Source of the DNA: Crambe crambe
Lineage: Eukaryota; Porifera; Demospongiae; Poecilosclerida; Crambeidae
Assembly (NCBI GenBank): GCA_963924555.1
Contig: OZ004587.1
Coordinates: forward strand, 6,898,075-6,962,074
Length of the DNA: 64,000 bases
Direction: 5' to 3'
Each line of letters opens with the position of its first letter. The stretch's first letter is position 1. The position numbers were made by a program, and so were the translations under genes. Below the pieces are notes generated by a model. That model made no database searches, had not been told where the DNA came from, and was given only the letters and a program-made list of their open reading frames with translations. Below are positions 37,911 to 48,363 of this stretch, piece by piece.

Positions 37911-40465
37911 CAGACTTACCAACCTCAAAATTTATTTTGCAGGACAAAATCCCAAATTTTGCAGGATGTTGCTCATTGTTTGCAGGACACCCCCCTATTT
38001 TCATGGTGTCAGATGAGAATATGAATTTATAAGTGAGTGACAGGAGATATTGAGTGGACTGGAGTTTTGTTTATAATAATAAGTTAATATATATAAATTA
38101 CTAAGCGGTTTTCTTTAGGCTTTCTTTTGTAGCTGATTTTGCTTTGGATAACATGCTATCATTAATTAGATGTTTGTTGGAGTAACATGGATTATCATTG
38201 TTAATTTTTACACTTAGCAGGTCACACACTGTGGATACATCAAGCTGCCTTCGTTCCTCAGTTTCAATCTTCCTCACCATGCTAAAGAGACGCTCGGGAT
38301 CAGCGTTTGAATGGGGAAGTACTAGTAACACTTGTGCAAGCTTAGCCAAAACACTGAATCGACATAATTCTGAATTCATGATTGAATGGACTTTAGCCAT
38401 GGCTGCCCAAAAGTGATCAATTGCTCTAACTTCTTTTGGATCAAATGAAGGCAATTGATCCCAGGCTGAAGCACGATAATCACGAAATTCCAAACACAAA
38501 GAATCCATTTCATCAGGAGAAAAAGAGGTAAATCGGCTTGCCAACTGAATAATACCATTAATGGAGGTCTTATTTCTATTTCTGGGATCAAGAAAAGCTA
38601 ATTGCCCTATGGTTTCATTATTAAATGGGAACTTAGTAATCATTTTTGAGACACTGGTCTCATAAAATGTGCGTACACATTTAAAAAACCGTCGCTCAAG
38701 AGCAGTTCCCACCATATCCTCAAGATCACCGCACCACAATAAACGAGTTGACGTGCCAATACCAAGCTCATCATCACTCAGCTGGATTGATGCATCAGTA
38801 AAATCAATGGAAGTGATATCTTCTGTTGACTTGATAACTTCAGGATCAATAAAATTGCTGACAAAAGAATGTAAGAGCTTTCGAACATCAGCCTGCAATG
38901 TACCAATACGGCTGGCATGCGTTTGAAAAGCAGTTGAGAAAATATTCAAGGGCTTAAGGACAAAGACAACAAAGTGACAGAAAAGCTTCAGTTCAGGATC
39001 CTTCAGTTGTTTGGCAACCCTTTGTACACGTTCATTGTCAGGCTCAGACTCAGCTGTCCTGTCAAAATAACAATTTAGTGCTGGCCACTGCTCAATTAAC
39101 CTCTTTAAGCAGCGTTCCAAGCTAAGCCATCGGGTTGTACTATGCTTTAAGACCCGAAGGGGCTTGATGTCATTAAACTCGTGTTGAATTTCATTAAACT
39201 CATGCCACCTCTTGGAAGAATGTTTAAAATGATAGAATATGTCAATCAGAAGCTCATCAAGAGAGACTGGAAGCGTTTTAAGAGCAGCAGCAGCACACAA
39301 AGCACCTAAATGGCAAAGGCAACCTAGACTAAACAATTTTGGCTGTTTAAGAAGAAGCCGGCTCAAAACCGAGTTATGCTTACCCACCATAACACTAGCA
39401 GTGTCTGATGCATAACCTATCATGTTTGTCCATGGAATATTGCGGGACTCAAATGCTTCCTCTATTGCATTAAACAATGACTGTGCTGTGGCAATATTAC
39501 ATACTGGCATACAAAGAAACCGTGTAACTGGCTGTTGGGCTACTTTATCCCAATACCTTACCATGATTCCGAAATACTTTCTATCTGATTGATCATTACC
39601 ACCATCACACAAGAGGGTGAAAGGAGAACTGCAGCAAGATTGAACAACTTTATTGTTGAATACAGGAGCCAGTGCATACTTCACTATTGCTGTAGTTTTT
39701 GTCCTGCCACATGCAAATTCTTGAGCAATTTTGCTGTCAGGAAACATTACTTTGCATAATTTATTAAAGTGATCAGCAGCCAAAAATGGTAAATTGTGTT
39801 CGGCAATAAACATTGAAAAATATATTTCAGCAGCTGTCACCTGGTCAGCTACTGATGTGCCCTTCCTAAAGGTGGCAGCAATTGTTGTCTGGCCTGCACT
39901 CTGCTTTGCCAGCTCAACATGCTTTTTAGTCCCCATGTGCCGTTTCACTTCATGCACACCGCCAGAGGCAATAGAAAAATCAGTGCAACAAATGTTGCAA
40001 TGAACAAATGAAGCTCCCCTCTTGCTCTGTTTCATGCTATACTTCTTCCATTCCTCCTGCCACTTACTAGCTCTCTTGGTTCTCTTGGGAGCAGGAGGGA
40101 GGCCACTGCTGCAAGAACTACTACCACTGGTTGAAGCTTCACCAAGAGACAGCTGTGTAGCAATGCAAGTTGTACTAGCAGGTGTGCTGCTCTGGCCATC
40201 ATCTGCCACACACTCCAGACCTGCAGACCCTGAATCTGAATCCATAGCTCGCACAAAGTCAGCTGCCACAGCATACAGCATGCACCCACGCAATGGAGCC
40301 GCTTACGCTAATTAATTTACCTACTAAAATTTTTTTCTAAGGAAAGTACAAAGTTCATTGCTAGCTACTAAAATTAGCAGGACATGAAGTGGCAGCTCCG
40401 GGACCCGGGACAAGTTGCAGAATTCCGGGAGAATCCCGGGAAATCCGGGACAGTTGGTAAGTATG
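37911..40465 (-). mobile_element. hAT-superfamily DNA transposon
   Basis: Terminal inverted repeats CAGACTTACCAAC (37911) and GTTGGTAAGTATG (ending 40465; inverse CATACTTACCAAC) flank a single full-length transposase gene. The target duplication cannot be resolved because the flanks are ATT repeats ('attattat' left, 'tattatta' right). Inserted in the axis of the foldback arms. Confidence 0.85.
38101..40293 (-). CDS. hAT-family transposase, open over full length
   Basis: 730 residues in one exon. A BED-type zinc finger at about 98-124 (FVHCNICCTDFSIA...HMGTKKH) is followed by the RNase H-like core with the first acidic region (LLCDGGNDQSDRKYFGI), a helical insertion, and the C-terminal hAT dimerisation domain (LAKLAQVLLVLPHSNADPER, then LFSMVRKIETEERRQLD). 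It resembles the lineage that gave ZMYM/KIAA1586-like domesticated proteins (from memory). A later Met at residue 17 (MDSDSGS) is an equally good start. The open frame suggests recent activity or domestication. Confidence 0.88.
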   Translation of the reverse strand: MRGCMLYAVAADFVRAMDSDSGSAGLECVADDGQSSTPASTTCIATQLSLGEASTSGSSSCSSGLPPAPKRTKRASKWQEEWKKYSMKQSKRGASFVHCNICCTDFSIASGGVHEVKRHMGTKKHVELAKQSAGQTTIAATFRKGTSVADQVTAAEIYFSMFIAEHNLPFLAADHFNKLCKVMFPDSKIAQEFACGRTKTTAIVKYALAPVFNNKVVQSCCSSPFTLLCDGGNDQSDRKYFGIMVRYWDKVAQQPVTRFLCMPVCNIATAQSLFNAIEEAFESRNIPWTNMIGYASDTASVMVGKHNSVLSRLLLKQPKLFSLGCLCHLGALCAAAALKTLPVSLDELLIDIFYHFKHSSKRWHEFNEIQHEFNDIKPLRVLKHSTTRWLSLERCLKRLIEQWPALNCYFDRTAESEPDNERVQRVAKQLKDPELKLFCHFVVFVLKPLNIFSTAFQTHASRIGTLQADVRKLLHSFVSNFIDPEVIKSTEDITSIDFTDASIQLSDDELGIGTSTRLLWCGDLEDMVGTALERRFFKCVRTFYETSVSKMITKFPFNNETIGQLAFLDPRNRNKTSINGIIQLASRFTSFSPDEMDSLCLEFRDYRASAWDQLPSFDPKEVRAIDHFWAAMAKVHSIMNSELCRFSVLAKLAQVLLVLPHSNADPERLFSMVRKIETEERRQLDVSTVCDLLSVKINNDNPCYSNKHLINDSMLSKAKSATKESLKKTA

Positions 40466-40477
40466 TATTATTATTAT

Positions 40478-40713
40478 CCTTCTCAGAGAGTGCGGTAGCA
40501 CTCTCTAAGTAGGGATAGCAGGTCAAAGTCCATAGGACAGTATAAATTAAAAACTCTTCTTTCTCTTCTACCCTTACTCTACAGGTTCTCAGAAGGCTAC
40601 AGTGAATTATTATATCTACAAAGATGAGAGGAGAATGTTCAAAAGCCAAAAATTCATTCGCTAACATAAGAAAAAAACGAGTTCTAAAATTGACCTTTCG
40701 TTCTTTTTCTTTA
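40478..40713 (-). repeat. ~230-bp MITE-like repeat, inverted copy
   Basis: Inverse of the units at 42092-42322 and 42323-42545; bounded by 'agagagtgcggtagcactct', a 7-bp palindrome pair, and 'gaacgaaaggtcaattttag' in reverse. It lies between the hAT element and the right foldback arm and is missing from the left arm. Confidence 0.8.
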
Positions 40714-41762
40714 TAATAATCAGATCGACGTACCGACTTACTGGCTATAGTCATCAAAATTCTGCTTTGGCCATCTGTTAGAGCGGCACCTAGAGGCTGA
40801 TCTTTTGCTATTAGTTTTGACTAAGGCTCTACTTCACTATTCGATAGCACTCGGAACACTGCTAATCTTTCTACGCCATTTTGAAGGGGGCGGGGCTTAT
40901 GGGCGGAGCCACGTAAGCTTAAGTTTAGCTATAGCCAAGGTCTTCATTTATTATCTGATGATGTTCCAGTCACTCCTTGCTGAATTACAGTACAGATGCT
41001 CATCCTATAGTAGCATTATAGCCAGTACTTTGCTGTAGTGTAGTCAGCTCACTTCACCATGCCGTGTACATGTCATTTACATTGCTGTTGCTGTAAAGTT
41101 TTATATCAACAAAACTTAAATAGCTAAACAAATTCTTCAACCAGAGACACTGTATGTACCTACAAAAGAGGTTTATGTAGAGCTGGCTTTGTATAGTACT
41201 GTACTGTAGCCTCCCTCATTCAACTTCAAGCACTAAGAAAAAGGATAGAAACAAGTGAGCGTAAAAAATTTCTTCAAATAAAAAGGTTAAGTAGGGATAG
41301 CCTAAAATCTAGCTGGGCTATCTATAATGTGCTGCAGCCTCGTATGAAAAAAATCTTCGCGATATTACCTCATAAAAGGGGTGGGGCAATTAATAGCAGT
41401 TCTCCTCATATAACACCTGCACAGGATGTGGCCATTTGATGGCATCCACTATTATGATCACTACACCAAATGCATAAACTCCCCATACTCCTCCCTCAAG
41501 CAAGACATACGTACTATCTCAATAATTATTTCAGTGATCACATAGTTATGTAACAATTAGCTAATGCTGTTCACTTTTTAAAATGTTCACTCCTTTCAGT
41601 ACTCCATTACACTGCAGATGATCATCCTTCAAACTCTCCTCCCTGAACAGAATGAAATACTATAAAATTTGATCATTAAATAAATTTAGTTCAATCAAGG
41701 AAGCATTAGCTATACCTTTAGTGTCTATCAATTTTCATAATCACAAAGAAAAAGAATGCAAA
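40712..41762 (-). repeat. Right arm of foldback
   Basis: Inverse complement of 36866-37908 with few differences, starting 'ataataatcagatcgacgta'. Confidence 0.88.
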
Positions 41763-42091
41763 CAAGTGAATGCAAAAAATTTCTTCGAAAAAAAATTGTG
41801 AAGTAGGGATGACCACAAATTTAGCACATAATTATAGCTATTATAACTGCAGCTTCATTATGAAAACAAAGTACTGCAGCATCGAAGAAGTATGGCCCAA
41901 AAATCTAGTCTTGCATGCAGTTATAATACATATTCCAGCTAGATTTTTGGGCCATACTGCTTCGATGCTGCAGTACTTGGTTTTCATAATGAAGCTGCAG
42001 TTATAATAGCTATAATAATTATTATGTGCTAAATTTGTGGTCATCCCTACTTCACATTTTTATTTCGAAGAAATTTTTTGCATTCACTTGT

Positions 42092-42545
42092 AAAGAAAAA
42101 GAACGAAAGGTCAATTTTAGAACTCGTTTTTTTTCTTATGTTAGCGAATGAATTTTTGGCTTTTGAACATTCTCCTCTCTTCTTTGTAGATATAATAATT
42201 CACTGTAGCCTTCTGAGAACCTGTAGAGTAAGGGTAGAAGAGAAAGAAGAGTTTTTAGTTTATACTGTCCTATGGACTTTGACCTGCCATCCCTACTTAG
42301 AGAGTGCTACTGCACTCTCTGATTATAACAAAAGTCAATTTTAGACATCGTTTTTTTCTTATGTTAGCGAATGAATTTTTGGTTTTGGAATATTCTCCTC
42401 TCTTCTTTGTAGATGTAATAATTCACTCTAGACTTCTGAGAACCTGTAGAGTAAGGGTAGAAGAGAAAGAAGAGTTTTTTGTTTATACTGTCTTATGACC
42501 TTTGACCCGCCATCCCTACTTAGAGAGTGCTAACGCATTCTCTGA
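42092..42545 (+). repeat. Two tandem copies of the ~230-bp MITE-like repeat
   Basis: Units 42092-42322 and 42323-42545 both run from 'gtcaattttaga' through 'atgttagcgaatgaattttt' and 'ctgagaacctgtagagtaag' to a terminal 'agagagtgctNNNgcaNtctct' hairpin. They directly abut the TATG tract of duplication copy 2. Confidence 0.85.
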
Positions 42546-42569
42546 TATATATATATATATTTACAATAT

Positions 42570-42830
42570 TGTATGTATGTATGTATGTATGTATGTATGT
42601 ATGTATTTATGTATGTATGTATGTATGCATGTATGATGCAAGTATGATACATGTACGTATGATACATGTACATGTATGTATGATGCATGTATGACACATG
42701 TACATGTATGTATGATGCATGTATGACACATGTACATGTATGTATGATGCATGTATGACACATGTACATGTATGTATGATGCATGTATGACACATGTACA
42801 TGTATGTATCATGTATGTAGTAGCTAAGTA
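42570..42830. repeat. (TATG)n tract and ~36-bp minisatellite at edge of copy 2
   Basis: Same structure as 8691-8927, with the same order of simple tract and ~36-bp units. The duplicated block begins inside it. Confidence 0.92.
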
Positions 42831-45800
42831 GCTATGTACATACTTTTAGCAGAAGAAGAACACCAAGGCAGTTGTCTAGAGGTCAGCTCTCCAAACACAT
42901 TGAAGTCTTGACTGCAGATCCATTCTTCATCTCCAAATGTGGCCACATGAGGATCCCCATTGCCACACGGACAGAGGAGTGCTTTTGATGGGATAGAGTT
43001 ATTGTAGCCGAGGACAACTGTTGCTTTCTTCACACCTGCAAATATGGCCTTAGAGACTAAGGAACACAACTTGAGGTGAGATGTCCGAGATGTGTGCACA
43101 TGGACTTCAAAGTGTTTGAATGTGTCTATGAGTGTGACAGAGCCAGGGAAGCCGGGAACAGAAAACCTGGTGCAGTTACGATTAAGGCAAGCTGGAGTGT
43201 TGGAGTGAGGGAGGAGCACGATCTTCCAAGGACAAGGAAATTGGTTGTCAGGGGAGACTAAGAAGCACACGAGACTGCAGTAGGTGCCGAGACGAGGACT
43301 TCCAAGAGGAAAGTCCAGAGCAAGGGGACTTATAAGAGAATCATTAGTCAAGCGATAGTTGTGAACTTTTTCCTTTTCGAGGACAGGAAGGAGGGCTGGC
43401 ATGATGTATTCTGAAGCATTAAAGTCAGCTATAATAAGCAACTTTCTGAATAACTTCACCAAATCTGCAGCAGTAAAGATTTCAGGAACATAATACTTTT
43501 TAAACTCTTCTTTTTGAAGCAGTTCTAAACTAACAATGCCATGGTCTTTAAACTTCTGCCAGATTCCAGGAAGTGCTATAACTTTTTTTTCCCTTAGATA
43601 ATAAATCTTCTCCACCAACTCAGTTACCTTATCCAAGAGGACCTGAGGGTTGGTAAATACAACATTCTCCAGAATCTCAGGGAAATAGAAGACTACTGAA
43701 ATTTCATCTAAAAACTGGAGAGCAGCACCAAGTGTGTGTTCATTGAAGTAAAGAGCTTTCGCTTCTTTAAGGCATTCTTCTTTGCTCAATATATCTCTAT
43801 TTAGGGAAAGACTCACTTCTTCTAGGAGTATCTCCAAAGAGAAGTACCGAAGAGGTACATCAATAGGTGCAGGTTTACACTCTGTTAAGATTGAATTCTG
43901 AATACTTTCTACAATATGCCAGTCAAATTCTACCGGATCTTTAGCATTGATTGGAAAGATAAACTCATTGTCTGGTGATAGCTTATAATAGATGACTTCA
44001 TCTTGGAACACTGGAAGCAGTAGATCTGCTAACTTTTTGTTCTTCTCTTCTCGCATTTCATTCTTGCACATATGTTCTAAGTCTCTGTGAGTCCCCACAA
44101 TCATGATTTTGGAACACTCACCTTCGCAGGATCTATGGGTGTGCATTGTACGGAGGCAATGCTCCAATAGCTGCTCATTAGACAGAGCTGATGGGTAAGG
44201 AGTCCCCACACGTAGCCCTTGCTCATTGAAATACTCCACCATGGGTTTGGTGGCAAGCTCTTCCGACAACTTGAAGACGAAAATGTATAATGACATGCGA
44301 CGAAGAAACATAGGAAGCACCTCGTGAAATTGTGGTTGCCCTCCAGAGTCAATCAAGTTCAGCTTACGGAAGATGGACAAGGCCTTACCTGACTCGATAT
44401 CCATCAGTTGCACTAATTCATCATGTGTGGAGGTAATGGATGGCAGTGAGGTTGGTGACCGTGGTTTTCTAGAGGCGGCTGTTGGACTGGAAAGGGACAC
44501 AGGATGTACTCGAGGGTTTCGATCGCGTGTTGAGGACCTGTCCTCTCGGGTGCGAGCATCACTGTGTTCGGGATCAGTATCAACCTCCATTTGAGTCGAC
44601 ATTTCACCTGAATCAACCACTTCACCGGAACCCGAATCCTCATCAGCAGAATCGGAAGCCTTAGCAGAATTTGAAGAATCGATGGGACGGCGAGCAGCTA
44701 TGGCTCTGGCTAGCATTTGTTTTCTTTCGTTTGAAGAGAGTTTCTTCCATTCTTTTGAGGTCACGTCCACATGGAACATGGTTACAGGGCGAGTTGCTAT
44801 GGGTGTGCTTCTCCTGACCTGTCTCGGAGGGTTGCCAACGAACAAATCCATGGAGGTGGATTTACCTGTTCCTGAAGCTCCATAGATGAGTATTTTGTTA
44901 ATCTCAGCTCTAATGAATCCTTCCCTCATTGCCTCATTGTACAATCTACGTGACTCAGACGAACCTAAAACAATGAATGCACAGTAAATGGACACAATAT
45001 CATCTTTACGTCTCCTTTCTATAATAGCTTCCAAAGAGTGGACAACCTCTGGTCAGGTTTTACTGTATTATTCAACTTATCTCATAGAGGTCAAAGGGAT
45101 TGTGGCCCCTCGCATTAAAATGTAAAAAACTAAAGTTGCTCTTTTATCATTATAATTATGAATATATCGGTATAATATTATAACTCACCTTTGAGGTAGT
45201 GACTCTTCAACACTTCAAGTACTGCATGTTCCCTCCGCTCGTATATAGCATAAGCTACCTGACGCCATGATGGGGATAGGTGGTTGTCCAGGTACCACCT
45301 CCAGCAAGCCTCTTCACGTTCGGACACACTGGAGTGGTGTGATATGATTTGCTCGCTCACAGACTGAGGAGTATCCAGGTAATATCCCACGTGGTTCCAA
45401 TCCTCCACATCTTTTAGGAGCTGAGTGAGATTATCGAGAGTGAGGGAGGGATCTGTTGGAGATAAGTTTATAAAACCAGTGTTCAAATCAAACCCGCATG
45501 CAGGCTATACATTCTTAGCCTGAAAGTCTGGGCTTGATATACAAAAGCAGCAGCATTCCTATGAAACCACTAGAGATATTTGACCCAGTAGTACAGCAGA
45601 TTGCAGTGATCTTGCAATACAAATCCAGAACAGCAAAACCAAAAATTTACATAGCCTCCTTTCAAGTAGCCCAACTCCAAAGCCATTTGAAAGGAGACTA
45701 TGTAAATTTTGGTTTTGCTGTTCTGGATTTCATGTTGCAAGATCACTGCAATCTGCTGTACTTTCTAAGTTGCAATGATTGCTCTAATGAGGGGGAAGGG

Positions 45801-47874
45801 GAGGGATTGATTGAAATCTTGGGGAGGGAATCTTTCCCCTTCCACTATAGCCACATATGTAGTAAAATTGTTGGTCTCCCTTGACATGAATTGACCTTTA
45901 ACTCCTGTTGTACATCTTTCATTCATTATAATAGGATTCACATGTTCGTTCAGATTGTCACTCTGACTCACGTCTAAAGCAACACCAATTCATGGATTTT
46001 GAAAAAGCCACTTATAAGTTAAAAAAATAAAAAAGGAAAGTAGGGATGGCTGTGTGCGGTTCAAAAAAGTTCAGCAACAAGAGAGTGAACTTCAGTCAAG
46101 TAACCCCTTACTACTTAATATTATCAAACTACGAGCTACTTCACTCCCATGGCAGGCCAAGACGAGATATGTTCAAGGCCACAATAATCATTATTGATGC
46201 AGTGAGAGATTGTTTACATTTCATAAACCACACTACATGCCACTAAGTAGCCTGGCCAAGGGAATATGTAAACAGTGGACTTGTGCCAGCCATTACACAG
46301 AATACTAATTCCATCACCATACTGATACACTGGTGTACACTTAGCCATGAGTATGTACAACTTTGATAAATGGCCAATTGATGCTAACTTAATGTGACTT
46401 TCATCTATCATACAATTAAAATTAATTATGTACCTTTATCAGGTTTAACGTTCCTCTTCACTTTCTCAAGAGCTTTGTGTTCTCCAAAATAGAGAAGTCT
46501 CCCAGCCAGGTGATTCCAGCCAGCACGGGGAAAGGTCCTGAGATAATGCTTCACCAGTTCACCACGGTAGTCAGCATCTTCAGTGTATTGCAACCTCATC
46601 TCATCCCTCTTAGGATATGGTATCTCGAGCACCCTTTCAAAGAAACCAATTTTAGTTCCACTGACTTCCTTTGCATTCCTTACGGTGTCCAGAGCGGCCA
46701 GCAAACTGTCAAAAGTAAGGCTGGGGTCTGGAGTGGGGTTGGGGACACAGATGAGATAACACACCCATAGAATTCACTAGGGTGAATAAAGGATCCTTGG
46801 ATACTGAGCTATGACCACCAACTTGTACACATTCTAACTGCCAGAATTGTATTTTAATATCTAACCAGTTGTGAAGGCAAAATCAGCTATATATGAGCGG
46901 AAAGAAACAGAATCCTATATAGGAGGTTTCCATATAGATGTTCAAATTAAAATTCATGCTTGCTACAACTGTTGGTCACTGGTCATTTCATAGAGCTGAA
47001 GTAGTAACCAGGTACTGAATGTCTGATCAAATTTCGCTTCTTACCAATCACCATTTCATGTGTTTTAAATGTATGAAAATTCTTTTGTGCAAGTACTGCA
47101 TGTCCATTGTCAGGAGGTTTGGGAGATAGGTGGACCATTAATTATCATCTGATCTACATAGGCATGCAGTGATGCTCACTGACCTGGTTGTTTCTCTGCA
47201 TAGTTCTTTATCTTTTCAATCATATCAGACTTATTCTCACAGTAAAGCCTGTGCATAAGTCTCCTCCAGGAGGCATAGGGGTCCCACAGGACCCAGTGCC
47301 GGACGACAGCTGCCAATCTTTCTTCGTCTGTGGAGTACTCTGATTCAATTGTATTGAGCTTGGAGACAGGCACATGTAGGTAGTGCTCCCCAACGTCTCT
47401 CCATGGAGATGTTCCCAAGACTGCCAAAACATTGTCCACATTAAGGGGAGGAGCTGGAATTATTGAAATACACAGTGAAAATGCTCATTAATTAAACCTT
47501 TTTAGCTAATCTTTTCATGTCCGTAGTCTTATGTATCCATACTATAGCATGCAGGTACCTTTGAACTTTCGTTTCTCCTTTTCATTCCTCCTTCTCTCTT
47601 GTCTTGAGACCTTCTTTCCAGTTAATGGAGGACCACTCTCGGTCTTTGCTGATCCACTCGACACACTTTTGACTGGGTGGGCAGGATCCAGAAGCTGACA
47701 TCCAGGACTAGTGGCTGGAAAACTCGACGTATTACAAGACTCATCAGGGGGGGACTGGATTTCATCTGACCCAGAATCAGCTGGAAAAGATTGTGCGGAA
47801 GGAAGATCGTTCCCTTGGGATTCGGACTCCGAGGGATCGGCGGCTCCTAACTTCTGGTTTATGTCCATAGACAT
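42824..47874 (-). CDS. Death x3 - Roc - COR protein, copy 2, lacking the terminal Death exon
   Basis: Exons correspond one to one with copy 1: 47559-47874, 47184-47453, 46434-46727, 45189-45452 and 42844-44964, all phase-1 joins with identical lengths (316, 270, 294, 264, 2121 nt). P-loop GASGTGKST, G3 DSGGQ, G4-like GTHRD and the COR-like region are intact, and coding differences from copy 1 are few. The sixth exon, encoding the fourth Death domain in copy 1, is absent: downstream of the exon-5 donor lies the TATG tract and then the foldback complex. Unless a distant exon is used, translation would run through the unspliced donor to SMYIAT and a stop at 42824, giving about 1,094 residues. 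Here the exon-4 donor is a normal GT. Confidence 0.82.
45595..45757. mobile_element. 163-bp palindromic MITE with GTAC target duplication
   Basis: Inverted arms 'agcagattgcagtgatcttg' and 'caagatcactgcaatctgct' extend inward ('aaaccaaaaatttacatag' / 'ctatgtaaattttggtttt'). GTAC is found on both sides (45591-45594 and 45758-45761). The paralogous site in copy 1 (about 11,720) reads 'agtagtactttct' without the insert, so the empty site is known. Confidence 0.9.
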
Positions 47875-48363
47875 AGTTCAACATCTTCTCTCTCTCTAGC
47901 TCATAGCACTCCTCCGTTTTGCGTGACCTGGCTGGGGGTAGATCTGGGATCTAGACAAGAAGTCAATGAAGGTCCAATTAATTAGCTAACTTAAAATACC
48001 ACAAACTCCCCGGGGGCTTCCCCCTAGATAAATATTGCTTTCGAGCGCGCATGCTCATTAGAGCTCGGTTGGTAAAGGGTCAGCGTGTGAAAAACTAGTT
48101 TGTCACAAACTATGGCTTGCTATAAAACAACATAACAAACTATTTAAAAAAAGGTAGTTGCCATTCAGGAGTGGATCAACTGATCTGAGTCTACTCTGCA
48201 ATAGTCATTCCAACAAAAGCAACAATTAGCTATTACTGAAAACATGATTTTATTGCCATAGCTACTGACACTAAACAGTTATTGCATGTGATAGTATGCA
48301 TGTCAGTGAATATAAACACTTAAAATTCCCCAAAAGTTGGTGGATATATTATATGGGATGCTT
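47875..48363. promoter_or_regulatory. Probable promoter of Roc-COR copy 2 / 3' flank of Ig receptor copy 2
   Basis: 489 bp, base for base the same layout as 13875-14363 including the GAGCGCGCATGCTC palindrome at 48043-48056. Confidence 0.45.

Larger units (their letters stand above)
36360..42091. mobile_element. Nested foldback (inverted-repeat) complex carrying a hAT transposon
   Basis: Two inverted arms of about 1.05 kb (36866-37908 and 40712-41762) flank a central hAT element; outside each arm sits a palindrome made of a ~240-bp unit and its inverse (36360-36866 and 41762-42091). Both palindromes begin and end with 'acaagtgaatgcaaaaaatt' or its complement. The arms match closely base for base over most of their length ('ggcggagccacgtaagctta', 'ttgatggcatccactatta'). 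This is the layout of a foldback-type structure, or of an inverted duplication anchored on a MITE family. Confidence 0.8.

Noticed and set aside
44965-45034. Possible alternative N-terminus starting MEAIIERRRKDD for Roc-COR copy 2
   Set aside because: It is intron sequence upstream of a clear 3' splice site; copy 1 has an unrelated extension at the same place, and the exon joins in phase with exon 4.
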